Shown here piece by piece: positions 32,458 to 40,395 of a stretch of DNA of 64,000 nucleotides. The position numbers and the translations under genes were made by a program. The number at the start of each line of letters is the position of its first letter. Positions within the stretch are counted from its first letter, which is position 1. The notes beneath the pieces were generated by a model, which had not been told where the DNA came from, searched no databases, and saw nothing but the letters and a program-made list of their open reading frames with translations. Source of the DNA: Halomonas korlensis (GTDB taxonomy: Bacteria > Pseudomonadota > Gammaproteobacteria > Pseudomonadales > Halomonadaceae); the NCBI RefSeq assembly GCF_900116705.1, contig NZ_FPBP01000003.1, positions 124,001-188,000 on the forward strand. The letters are read 5' to 3'.

Positions 32458-33294
32458 TTACAGTTTCGGGACGGGAGCATCCCGATAAGCAGTGAGTATG
32501 GGATGGCTAATATCTTCCTGGTCGGCCAGGCTCCAGAGTTGGCGATCTACGCCTTGAGTGACCAGATGAATGACCGCGGATTCGATAGCCGACATGACCG
32601 CCATCTGCACAGGCTCATTGTTTGTGTAACCCACTTCGGCTTCGAGGAGACGACTGAAGTCGATAAAGCGGTAGACGCCTGCCCGAAGTTCATGGGAGTA
32701 GATCGTCTTGCTGGTAGTAACGTTTGCCAATACCTCACCGGTCGCTATATCGACGGCACGCAGGTTAATGGATACCTGGTCGACTTGATACTGTCCGGAT
32801 GCTCCAATGCCGAAGTATTCAGCACCAGCCCCGCCGGTTCGCATATTGGAATCGTAGGCAATGATACCGCCTTCAAGGATCACCCTTGCCGCATTCAACG
32901 AGTCCAGGGCATCGCTCTGACCAACGCGTTCGAGATTGGCGCGTATGATGCGCCGCTCGGTGAGCAGATTCTGCAAGCCGACACGTTCCAGTGGTACGAA
33001 CCATCCCGAATCAGCCAGTGCCGCGCTGAGCATAGCCGCGCCCCCCTGGGTGACAGCTGTCGAGAAGGTGCTCGCCGGTGCCGGGCGATACTGTCCCGTC
33101 TGGTCGCGAAAGTCGTAAACGGCTGCAAGAATCGGGGCTCTGGGAGCCGGCAGGTTCTTCAGATCGGCATAAGTACCTGTCCTGGGCATCAGGGTTGCTG
33201 AGGTGCCGGCAAGATTATCCGCGTTGCTGACCACGCTCGCACAGCCGGAAAGGCTCAGCACGCCCGCGACGATAAGCGTCGTGACGAATTTCAT
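32458..33294 (-). CDS. csgG: Curli secretion channel lipoprotein CsgG
   Basis: CsgG forms the nonameric outer-membrane pore that exports CsgA and CsgB. The 278-residue product has a lipoprotein signal (MKFVTTLIVAGVLSLSGCAS) and family text ILAAVYDFRDQTGQYRPAP, STAVTQGGAAMLSAALADSG, WFVPLERVGLQNLLTERRII and AEYFGIGASGQYQVDQVSIN. The length matches E. coli CsgG (277). It follows csgF by 21 nt. Confidence 0.96.
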   Translation of the reverse strand: MKFVTTLIVAGVLSLSGCASVVSNADNLAGTSATLMPRTGTYADLKNLPAPRAPILAAVYDFRDQTGQYRPAPASTFSTAVTQGGAAMLSAALADSGWFVPLERVGLQNLLTERRIIRANLERVGQSDALDSLNAARVILEGGIIAYDSNMRTGGAGAEYFGIGASGQYQVDQVSINLRAVDIATGEVLANVTTSKTIYSHELRAGVYRFIDFSRLLEAEVGYTNNEPVQMAVMSAIESAVIHLVTQGVDRQLWSLADQEDISHPILTAYRDAPVPKL

Positions 33295-33315
33295 GTTGCT
33301 CTCCTTACCGGATAG

Positions 33316-33726
33316 TTAGGGCTGTAGGGCGGATTGGCCCAAGCGAATCGTGGTAACTTCACCCGTTGCCTTGTCTCTGATATCCAGGTTGAAGCCATTA
33401 CCGGTATTGTTGAGTCGGATATCGAGAGTGGCCGAATCGATAATTGCCCCCCCTTGCGCATCAGGATTATTCAACGCATCTTCGATGGCAGTATTAAGCA
33501 AGTCGGCGCGTAAATCCTGAAGAAAGAAATCGCTTTCGGAGAAGGAGCCGAAATCCGGCGCGTCAGGATCTACATTGGTGTCCTGACTTTGTGCCTTGTT
33601 TAGCAGGTAGTTCCCCGCTAGCGGATCGCCACCGAAAGAAGGATTGATGGGGCGATAGACGAGTTCTCCGGCCTGGGCTGACCCGGTCGCCAGCATCAGC
33701 GGTAAGATCAGATATCTGATTTTCAT
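33316..33726 (-). CDS. csgF: Curli assembly protein CsgF
   Basis: CsgF sits at the outer mouth of the CsgG pore and helps CsgB nucleate fibres. The 136-residue product has a signal peptide (MKIRYLILPLMLATGSAQA) and the conserved start of the mature protein, GELVYRPINPSFGGDPLAGN, which plugs the pore. Length is near E. coli CsgF (138). In the csgDEFG run, 82 nt after csgE. Confidence 0.95.
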   Translation of the reverse strand: MKIRYLILPLMLATGSAQAGELVYRPINPSFGGDPLAGNYLLNKAQSQDTNVDPDAPDFGSFSESDFFLQDLRADLLNTAIEDALNNPDAQGGAIIDSATLDIRLNNTGNGFNLDIRDKATGEVTTIRLGQSALQP

Positions 33727-33808
33727 TATGTTCCCTCGTAGTCGTTTACTGCGTCTTTAGTCATTCTTTGCGTTTTTTTGATTACCGCGTATCAGGGCCG
33801 AGGCTTGT

Positions 33809-34378
33809 TTACAGTTCTTCGTCGGCCAAGTCCTCATTCTTTTGTAATGCATCCATTACTTTGCTTTGAATGACCCTCTGCTCGACTTGCTCAATAGCGG
33901 CTTCAGCATACTGATCGACATCGCTGAGTCGAGGGGATAGCGTGGCCTCGAAGATGATCTTGCTGCCTTCCGAAATCCATATCAGGCTTCCCCAGCGCGC
34001 AGAGGGTCTTTCATGTATCGATAAGTTGGTATTACTCAAAATGCCGCTTTCCATACTGAGTTGGCTGAACTGACGATAGAAGGTTTTTCCTATCATCGTA
34101 ATGGTACGATCGACCAGTACGCCGCTCAATCCGGGCTCGTCAAGATTCAGCTGCTGAGAAAACTGCTCTTCTATGCCTTGTTCGGCATTGTCCAAGGGTT
34201 CTTGTTCTTCTTCCTGCGCTATTTCATCGAGAGCCTGTTGTTCTTCCAACCCGGCACCAGAAGCCCCTGTGGTATTAGTTCCCGGCGACGAGGGCCGCTG
34301 TGCCTGAGCAGGCTGTCCCATGAGGACCATCACCATAAGCAACAGCGAAAGGGAATTGATAGCTCTCAAGATGCTCAT
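33809..34378 (-). CDS. csgE: Curli assembly protein CsgE with an acidic N-terminal extension
   Basis: CsgE is a periplasmic adaptor that caps CsgG and delivers substrates. The C-terminal part (from about residue 75) matches it: LSGVLVDRTITMIGKTFYRQ, ARWGSLIWISEGSKIIFEAT, AIEQVEQRVIQSKVMDALQ. The product is 189 residues, against about 129 in E. coli. The extra length is an acidic, Q-rich linker (about 27-75; EEQQALDEIAQEEEQEPLDN) after the signal peptide (MSILRAINSLSLLLMVMVLM). It overlaps the csgD stop by 4 nt (ATGA). Confidence 0.9.
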   Translation of the reverse strand: MSILRAINSLSLLLMVMVLMGQPAQAQRPSSPGTNTTGASGAGLEEQQALDEIAQEEEQEPLDNAEQGIEEQFSQQLNLDEPGLSGVLVDRTITMIGKTFYRQFSQLSMESGILSNTNLSIHERPSARWGSLIWISEGSKIIFEATLSPRLSDVDQYAEAAIEQVEQRVIQSKVMDALQKNEDLADEEL

Positions 34379-35064
34379 GCTGGCCCGTCCTTACTGCGGC
34401 CCCGACTCCGGCTCAGGGGAGGCGGCGCTCCCAGGTTCTGCCGTGCCCAGTTCACTGCCTGGATGCGGTTATGGACCTTGATCTTGCGGAAAATGTTGTA
34501 GAGGTGAGATTTAACAGTGTGTTCGCTGACGAACAAGCGATCGGCGATTTCGGTATTAGAGGCCCCGGTTCCCAACATGGCGATCAGTTCCAGCTCCCGG
34601 TGGGTCAGACCACAGACGGGACGGTAGGAGTTGAGCTGTTGGCGGCGAAAGAACAGGATCATTCGCGTCATCAAGGAACGCGACATCCATAGATGGCCCT
34701 TCATGAGATTGTCGATTCCCTTGCAGATCAGGAGCAAGGAGTCGCTTCGATAGAAGATGCCCTGAAAATTGATCCCCGAAAGTATATCGGCAGCATGATC
34801 TTCGTCGCGAAGGTTGAAGGCTGCCAGCGACAGGGTCTCGTCGTCTGCTGCTTTGGTATGCCAGTGCTGTAAACTGGTTTCATCGATATGGTCGGCATCA
34901 ACCAGTATTACGGTATGCTCGGCTTCGGTGGGCTGCCATTCCATGGTCGGAGTAACGACCGTGACATCGCAGTCAAGCTGCTTATGCAAGTAGTCAGTAA
35001 ATAGCTGAGTCTGTGGATTGTTGAGTGTGACTAACAATACCAAGCCTTTATCTCGATTCATCAT
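34375..35064 (-). CDS. csgD: LuxR-family regulator CsgD
   Basis: The 229-residue product joins an N-terminal receiver-like domain (VLLVTLNNPQTQLFTDYL, TVILVDADHI) to a C-terminal LuxR helix-turn-helix (residues 152-212: LTHRELELIAMLGTGASNTE, IADRLFVSEHTVKSHLYNIF). CsgD activates curli and biofilm genes. As in E. coli CsgD the receiver lacks a full acidic phosphorylation pocket. A second ATG at 35061 is better spaced from AGGGA. It leads the minus-strand csg run and is preceded by a 403-bp spacer. Confidence 0.88.
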   Translation of the reverse strand: MMNRDKGLVLLVTLNNPQTQLFTDYLHKQLDCDVTVVTPTMEWQPTEAEHTVILVDADHIDETSLQHWHTKAADDETLSLAAFNLRDEDHAADILSGINFQGIFYRSDSLLLICKGIDNLMKGHLWMSRSLMTRMILFFRRQQLNSYRPVCGLTHRELELIAMLGTGASNTEIADRLFVSEHTVKSHLYNIFRKIKVHNRIQAVNWARQNLGAPPPLSRSRGRSKDGPA

Positions 35065-35467
35065 GCGATCCCTGCTGGTTGGGCGCTTGTGGTCTCCGCT
35101 GAGAGACCTGGTTGCACTGTGGAGTGAGTATCCGTAGTGAAGTGTTGTCCATTGTGTTAACTAATGTAACTACTTTTTTTGCATAAGCAGGGAGCTGAGA
35201 GTGATAAAAAAGCACTATTAAGGTAAAATTCTGCTTTAAATCAAAATCTTAAATAATTTATGGAAAAATATCCCATCAATATTAAGCTGAAAATCAGCTG
35301 AACTTTTTTGTGACATGCCCTCATTCCCTTTCTTTTCATTGCCGGCCATGAGCTCTACCGTTTCCCCCACGTCATGCGTAGGAGCATCCTCATGCCGACC
35401 TGACGTTCCCCTGTTCGTGTCAGCCCCGTAGAATGGTTCTCTTTGCCTCTGTTGAGAGCCTGTGACG
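35065..35467. promoter_or_regulatory. Divergent csgD-rdgB spacer
   Basis: No gene seen in 403 bp. The csgD-proximal part is AT-rich (35161-35300) and contains TTAACTAA at 35157-35164, also found upstream of csgB. A hairpin with a T-run (35285-35309) points the plus way although no known plus-strand gene precedes it. The rdgB-proximal 35330-35460 is of normal composition. Confidence 0.45.
35285..35309 (+). terminator. Orphan Rho-independent terminator in the csgD-rdgB spacer
   Basis: AGCTGA (35285-35290) pairs with TCAGCT (35294-35299) around AAA and is followed by GAACTTTTTT. It faces the plus strand, where no protein gene lies upstream for over 5 kb, so it could end a short RNA starting in 35100-35280. 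Confidence 0.45.
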
Positions 35468-36082
35468 ATGTCTAATCCTCTGGTACTGGCCAGCGGCAAT
35501 GCCGGTAAATTGCGCGAGTTTGAGCGGCTGCTCGCCCCGCTGGGCTTCGAGGTGCGTCCGCAATCGGACTATCGCGTGACGGAGGTGGAAGAGACGGGTC
35601 TTACGTTTGTCGAGAATGCCTTGCTCAAGGCTCGTCATGCCTGTCGGATCAGCGGCTTGCCTGCATTGGCTGATGACTCTGGACTGGAAGTCGATGCCTT
35701 GAACGGGAGCCCGGGGATCTACTCTGCTCGTTTCGCTGGTGAGCCGAAAAGCGACGCACGCAACAACGCGCTATTACTCGATCGGTTGTCCAACGTTCCC
35801 GAGGGGAGCCGTACGGGTCGCTACTGGTGTGTGCTGGTATATCTGCGTCATGTTGAGGACCCGGTGCCATGCATCGTGCAGCAGGCCTGGGAGGGCGAGA
35901 TTCTCGCGCATCCTCGCGGGGAAGGCGGGTTTGGCTATGATCCCTTGTTCTGGTTGCCGGAGCTTGGCATGAGTGCCGCCGAACTCTCGGCCGACGAAAA
36001 GAACCGGCTGAGCCACCGCGGGCGAGCTCTTCAGGCATTGGTGGGTGCCTTGGATTCTTCTTCAGGTGACGTGTATGGCTGA
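35468..36082 (+). CDS. rdgB: XTP/dITP diphosphatase (non-canonical purine NTP pyrophosphatase)
   Basis: RdgB removes dITP and XTP from the nucleotide pool. The 204-residue product starts MSNPLVLASGNAGKLREFER and contains TGLTFVENALLKARHACRIS, LPALADDSGLEVDALNGSPG and GEGGFGYDPLFW, the Ham1 family motifs. The ATG at 35468 is preceded by GAGAG; a GTG at 35462 is also possible. It overlaps hemW by 8 nt. Confidence 0.95.
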   Translation: MSNPLVLASGNAGKLREFERLLAPLGFEVRPQSDYRVTEVEETGLTFVENALLKARHACRISGLPALADDSGLEVDALNGSPGIYSARFAGEPKSDARNNALLLDRLSNVPEGSRTGRYWCVLVYLRHVEDPVPCIVQQAWEGEILAHPRGEGGFGYDPLFWLPELGMSAAELSADEKNRLSHRGRALQALVGALDSSSGDVYG

Positions 36083-37298
36083 ATTGACTCTGCTCCCCCC
36101 GCTGGCACTCTATGTCCATGTCCCTTGGTGCGTTCGCAAGTGTCCTTACTGCGATTTCAATTCCCATGGGGTGGGGCATGGGACCGAGCTTCCCGAGGCG
36201 GCCTATCTTGAAGCCCTGATTGCCGACCTCGATGCCGATCTGCCGCTGGTGACGGGGCGAGAGCTGGTCAGTATCTTCATCGGTGGGGGGACGCCGAGCC
36301 TGATGTCGGCTGACTTCTACCGCCGGCTTATCCATGCCATCAAGTGCCGTCTGCCCTTGGCCAACGAATGCGAGATTACCCTCGAAGCCAATCCCGGCAC
36401 CCTGGAGCGCGGTCGTTTTGCGGGCTATCGCTCGGCGGGCATCAATCGGCTGTCGCTAGGCGTGCAGAGCTTTCAGGATGCCCAGCTGCATGCGCTGGGT
36501 CGCATCCACTCCGGTGACGATGCGGTGGTGGCCGTGCAGGAGGCTCGCCAGGCCGGCTTCGATAACCTCAATCTGGATCTGATGCACGGGCTGCCGGGTC
36601 AGACCTCCGAGCTGGCACTGGACGACATCGACCGCGCCTTGTCACTCTCGCCCGAGCATCTCTCCTGGTATCAATTGACGCTCGAACCCAACACCGAATT
36701 TCATTCCTCCCCCCCTGTGCTGCCCCAAGAGGAGGTGTTATGGGACATCCAAGACCTGGGCCATGAGCGCCTGCACGAAGCTGGCCTGGTGCGTTACGAG
36801 ATATCTGCCTATGCGCGTCAGGGGCGACGCGCGCAGCACAATCTCAATTACTGGCAGTTCGGCGACTATCTGGGTATCGGGGCGGGGGCGCATGGCAAGC
36901 TCAGCGTGGCGGGGGCAGAGGGCTTGCATATCGAGCGGCGCAGGAAGGTGCGACAACCGGCTTCTTACCTGCAGCGCCTGAATGATCTGCAAGGGTTCGT
37001 GGCCGGGAGCCAGCCTATCATCGAGGAAGAGCTGGCCCTGGAGTTCGCCATGAATGCGCTGCGTCTTGTTGAGGGAGTGCCCATGTCGAGCTGGGAGGCT
37101 TATACTGGCCGTGAAGCGACGCAGCTCGCCAATCGTCTGACGTCGGCTCGTGAAAAAGGACTTCTGGTGCAAGATAGCGACCGGCTGCAGACATCCCCGC
37201 AGGGACTACTATTCTTGAACGATTTGCTGACCCTTATCAGTGACGATCCGGTCGGTAATGCGAGACATTCGTCAACCCGAGAGAGACTGACTTCATGA
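36075..37298 (+). CDS. hemW: HemW-type radical SAM heme chaperone
   Basis: The 407-residue product (ATG 36075, AGGTGA upstream) has the radical SAM cysteine motif VRKCPYCDFNSHG (preceded by VPWC) and GGGTPSLMS. A C-terminal HemW domain follows (YEISAYARQGRRAQHNLNYW, GIGAGAHG). It was long annotated as HemN-like coproporphyrinogen III oxidase, but proteins of this type bind heme and insert it into respiratory enzymes. Coupled to rdgB, an arrangement typical of gammaproteobacteria. Confidence 0.93.
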   Translation: MAELTLLPPLALYVHVPWCVRKCPYCDFNSHGVGHGTELPEAAYLEALIADLDADLPLVTGRELVSIFIGGGTPSLMSADFYRRLIHAIKCRLPLANECEITLEANPGTLERGRFAGYRSAGINRLSLGVQSFQDAQLHALGRIHSGDDAVVAVQEARQAGFDNLNLDLMHGLPGQTSELALDDIDRALSLSPEHLSWYQLTLEPNTEFHSSPPVLPQEEVLWDIQDLGHERLHEAGLVRYEISAYARQGRRAQHNLNYWQFGDYLGIGAGAHGKLSVAGAEGLHIERRRKVRQPASYLQRLNDLQGFVAGSQPIIEEELALEFAMNALRLVEGVPMSSWEAYTGREATQLANRLTSAREKGLLVQDSDRLQTSPQGLLFLNDLLTLISDDPVGNARHSSTRERLTS

Positions 37299-37978
37299 CC
37301 AACATACTACGCTTGATAGCCCCGCTGGCGGCCGCGCTGCTGATTGCCGGTTGCGCCACCACCGACCCCTATTCCGGCCAGACCGAGCGCAACAAGACTG
37401 GCGTGGGGGCGGCGGTCGGTGCCGCTGTGGGCGCGGCGGCTGGTGCGCTCAGCGGTGATGGCAGCACGAGCCGCCGTGATCGCGCATTGATCGGGGCGGC
37501 CGTGGGAGCCGCTGCCGGCGGTGGTGTGGGCGCCTACATGGATCGCCAGGAAAACCAACTGCGCCAGAGTGTGCAAGGCACCGGCATCGAGGTTGATCGT
37601 CGCGGCGATGATATCGTGCTCAATATGCCGAGCAGCGTGACCTTCGGCTTTGATTCCAGCGAACTCACGTCGAGCGCTCGCACTGCCTTGAATGATGTGG
37701 GGTCGGTCCTTCAGCAGTACCCGGATACGCGCGTCAATATTGCCGGTCATACCGACAGCACCGGCAGTGCCAGTTACAACCAGCAGTTGTCCGAGCGTCG
37801 AGCCCAGGCGGTGGGTAACTACCTTTCCCAGTCGGGCGTGACTCGCGATCGTCTCAACATGACGGGGTATGGACAAAATCAGCCGGTGGCGAGCAACGAT
37901 AGCGAGCAGGGGCGTGCCCAGAATCGTCGGGTCGAGATTACCTTGACGCCGATTCAGGACCGCTTCGAACAGCAGTAA
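37295..37978 (+). CDS. OmpA-family outer-membrane lipoprotein (glycine-zipper plus OmpA domain, YiaD-like)
   Basis: The 227-residue product has a lipobox (AALLIAGCATT), two glycine/alanine-rich zipper segments (VGAAVGAAVGAAAGALSGDG at 38-57 and LIGAAVGAAAGGGVGAYMD) and a C-terminal OmpA peptidoglycan-binding domain (FDSSELTSSARTALNDVG, INIAGHTDSTGS-type text NIAGHTDSTGSASYNQQLSE, NRRVEITLTP). It likely links the outer membrane to peptidoglycan. It starts 4 nt inside the end of hemW; this is a fully normal copy of the YiaD type. Confidence 0.9.
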   Translation: MTNILRLIAPLAAALLIAGCATTDPYSGQTERNKTGVGAAVGAAVGAAAGALSGDGSTSRRDRALIGAAVGAAAGGGVGAYMDRQENQLRQSVQGTGIEVDRRGDDIVLNMPSSVTFGFDSSELTSSARTALNDVGSVLQQYPDTRVNIAGHTDSTGSASYNQQLSERRAQAVGNYLSQSGVTRDRLNMTGYGQNQPVASNDSEQGRAQNRRVEITLTPIQDRFEQQ

Positions 37979-38004
37979 ACGGGTCCCGCAAGACCGGACT
38001 CATG

Positions 38005-38033
38005 GGGCCCGTCACTTTTACAGTGGCGGGCCC
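38005..38033 (+). terminator. Terminator after the OmpA-type lipoprotein gene
   Basis: GGGCCCGTCAC (38005-38015) pairs with GTGGCGGGCCC (38023-38033) with one wobble pair, followed by TTCGCTTT. Confidence 0.65.
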
Positions 38034-38063
38034 TTCGCTTTCCGCTACATGAGTATCCCCAAC

Positions 38064-38912
38064 ATGCTTTCCTACCAGCATGCCTACCACGCCGGTAACT
38101 TCGCCGATGTTCACAAGCATCTGACGCTGTTTGCCGTCATCGACCACCTGCTGCGAAAAGCCTCTCCGATTACCTACATCGATACGCATGCCGGACGCGG
38201 CCTCTATCCCCTGGCGGCCGAGGAGACGGCGAAGCTCCAGGAATACCGCGACGGTATCGCGCGACTCTGGCAGGCGCGGGATCGTCTCGGCGAAATACCG
38301 CTGCTCGGCGAGTGGCTTGCGGCGCTGGGTCGGGTCCAGAAACAGGGCAACCGGCTTGATCACTATCCCGGCTCGCCGTGGTGGCTATCCCATCGGCTGC
38401 GGCAACAGGACAGTCTCAAGCTTATCGAGCTGCACCCGGCAGAACATAGCCATCTGCTGCAGCAGATTCTGCCACGCAACGTGCAGCGCTTGCATGGCGA
38501 TGGGCTAAAGGAACTGGACCGGCGGCTGCCGGTGAAGACGCCACGTCTGTGCGTGCTGGTCGACCCGAGTTACGAGCGTAAGGCCGAGTATGATGAGGTC
38601 GCCAGGGCGGCTATCAAGGCGATGGCCAAGGTGCGCCATGCGGTATTGCTGATCTGGTATCCGCTGCTGCCGGCGGGCCGCCACCGGGAATTGCTGGATG
38701 CCCTGCGAGCGGACGGCCTGCGCAAGGTGTGGCGCAGCGAGCTTATTCGCCCGGCGCCCGCGAGCCAGCAGCAGGGGATGCAAGGCAGCGGGATGCTGGT
38801 GGTCAATCCGCCATGGGGTCTGGAGGAGCACCTTGTCACGGCCATGGGCGCTATCACGCCTCTGCTGGGCGAGGCGGTTCGCTTCCAGCATGACTGGTGG
38901 ATAGGCGAGTAA
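38064..38912 (+). CDS. rlmJ: 23S rRNA (adenine2030-N6)-methyltransferase RlmJ
   Basis: RlmJ methylates A2030 of 23S rRNA. From the ATG at 38064 (MLSYQHAYHAGNFADVHKHL) the product is 282 residues, close to E. coli RlmJ, which begins MLSYRHSFHAGN. YIDTHAGRGLYPL is the SAM-binding region, and LVDPSYERKAEYDEVA (DPSY for DPPY) is the catalytic motif. An ATG at 38049 is also open; neither start has a clear ribosome binding site. Convergent with mnmE, 10 nt apart. Confidence 0.92.
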   Translation: MLSYQHAYHAGNFADVHKHLTLFAVIDHLLRKASPITYIDTHAGRGLYPLAAEETAKLQEYRDGIARLWQARDRLGEIPLLGEWLAALGRVQKQGNRLDHYPGSPWWLSHRLRQQDSLKLIELHPAEHSHLLQQILPRNVQRLHGDGLKELDRRLPVKTPRLCVLVDPSYERKAEYDEVARAAIKAMAKVRHAVLLIWYPLLPAGRHRELLDALRADGLRKVWRSELIRPAPASQQQGMQGSGMLVVNPPWGLEEHLVTAMGAITPLLGEAVRFQHDWWIGE

Positions 38913-38922
38913 TCAGACGATC

Positions 38923-40293
38923 TCACTTGCCGATACAGAAGCTACCGAAAATCTCACCGAGCAGGTCGTCGGCACTGAATTCGCCGGTGATCTCGCCCAA
39001 TGCCTGCTGGGCATCGCGCAGATCCTCGGCGAGCAGTTCGCCGGCACCAAAGCCGTATAGTTGGCTCTCACCGTTAGTCAGTGCTTGCTTCGCTCGATCC
39101 AGCGCGTCCAGATGGCGTCGCCGCGCGGAGAAGCGACCCTCCGTGGTCATGGAGTAGCCCATCACCGCCTTGAGGTGCTCCTTCAAAGCGTCCACCCCGG
39201 CGCCGGTCTTCGCCGAGAGTCGTACGGTCGGCGTGGCCGCGGAGGCGTCGATGCCAGGCGCTTCCTCGCTGGTATCAATCTTGTTGCGCACCAAGGTGAG
39301 GCGCGAGGCGTCCTGCAGGCGATCAACGAAGCCGGGCCAGATGGCCCTAGGGTCGGTTTCCGTCGTGGTGCCGGCATCGACCAGCAGCAGGATACGATCG
39401 GCCTTCTCGATCTCGGCCCAGGCTCGGGCCACGCCGATCTTCTCGATCGCGTCCGGCGTGTCCCGTAACCCGGCCGTGTCGATGATGTGCAGAGGCATGC
39501 CGTCGAGGTGAATCTGCTCGCGCAGCACGTCACGCGTGGTGCCCTCGATGGCGGTGACGATGGCGGTTTCCTGCTCGGTCAGCGCATTGAGCAGGCTGGA
39601 CTTGCCGGCGTTGGGGCGTCCGGCAATCACCACGTTCATGCCCTCGCGCATCAGCGCCCCCTGACCCGCGGCGGCGCGCACCTGGTCAAGCTCCGTGGTG
39701 ACCGCCTGGAGCATGTCGGCCACCTTGCCATCGCCGAGAAAGTCGATCTCCTCCTCGGGGAAATCGATGGCGGCCTCGACATAGATGCGCAGTTCAATGA
39801 GCCGCTGGACCAGCGCCTGGACCCGATGCGAGAACTCTCCCTGCAGCGAGCGCAAGGCATTCTCGGCGGCGGCGCGTGAGCTTGCCTCGATGAGATCGGC
39901 GATGGCCTCGGCCTGGGCCAGATCGAGCTTGTCATTGAGAAAGGCGCGTTCGGAGAACTCACCGGGGCGCGCCAGGCGGGCGCCCAACCGAACGCAGCGC
40001 TCCAGCAGCAGATCCATGATCACGGGGCCCCCGTGGCCCTGCAATTCCAGCACGTCTTCACCGGTGAAGGAGCGGGGGCCCGGAAAGAACAGGGCGATGC
40101 CTTCATCGAGAACGGCTGTCTCGCCGTGAAAGGGGCCGTAATGCGCCTGGCGTGGGGCAGGGGGATGTGTCAGCACGGCCTCGGCTATCGCGCGGCAGGC
40201 TGGTCCGGAAACGCGGATGATGCCTACTCCGCCGCGTCCTGGCGGGGTGGCGAGAGCCGCGATAGTGTCCTGACGATAAAGAGCGTCCGGCAT
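38923..40293 (-). CDS. mnmE: tRNA uridine-5-carboxymethylaminomethyl GTPase MnmE (TrmE)
   Basis: The 456-residue GTPase works with MnmG on tRNA U34. It starts [20 protein letters not shown] (ATG 40293, AGGAGAAG upstream) and holds a folate-binding N-terminal domain ([19 protein letters not shown]). The G domain has [30 protein letters not shown] and DTAGLRDT, and the protein ends with the FCIGK C-terminal cysteine motif. The frame continues upstream but past the family start. It follows yidC, as is common. Confidence 0.97.
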   Translation of the reverse strand: MPDALYRQDTIAALATPPGRGGVGIIRVSGPACRAIAEAVLTHPPAPRQAHYGPFHGETAVLDEGIALFFPGPRSFTGEDVLELQGHGGPVIMDLLLERCVRLGARLARPGEFSERAFLNDKLDLAQAEAIADLIEASSRAAAENALRSLQGEFSHRVQALVQRLIELRIYVEAAIDFPEEEIDFLGDGKVADMLQAVTTELDQVRAAAGQGALMREGMNVVIAGRPNAGKSSLLNALTEQETAIVTAIEGTTRDVLREQIHLDGMPLHIIDTAGLRDTPDAIEKIGVARAWAEIEKADRILLLVDAGTTTETDPRAIWPGFVDRLQDASRLTLVRNKIDTSEEAPGIDASAATPTVRLSAKTGAGVDALKEHLKAVMGYSMTTEGRFSARRRHLDALDRAKQALTNGESQLYGFGAGELLAEDLRDAQQALGEITGEFSADDLLGEIFGSFCIGK

Positions 40294-40344
40294 CGTCTTC
40301 TCCTCGTAGTGCGGCGTCATTGTCGGTGCCGCTCGGCACAAACG

Positions 40345-40374
40345 CCAGGCCCCCGCACGAGGGCGGGGGCCTGG
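40345..40374 (-). terminator. Hairpin between yidC and mnmE
   Basis: CCAGGCCCCCGC (40345-40356) and GCGGGGGCCTGG (40363-40374) form a perfect 12-bp stem with a 6-nt loop. The T-run on the minus strand is short (CGTTTGTG), so it may act as a partial terminator or stabiliser of the yidC mRNA. Confidence 0.6.
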
Positions 40375-40395
40375 GGATGGTAGGCAAGGTGAGAC

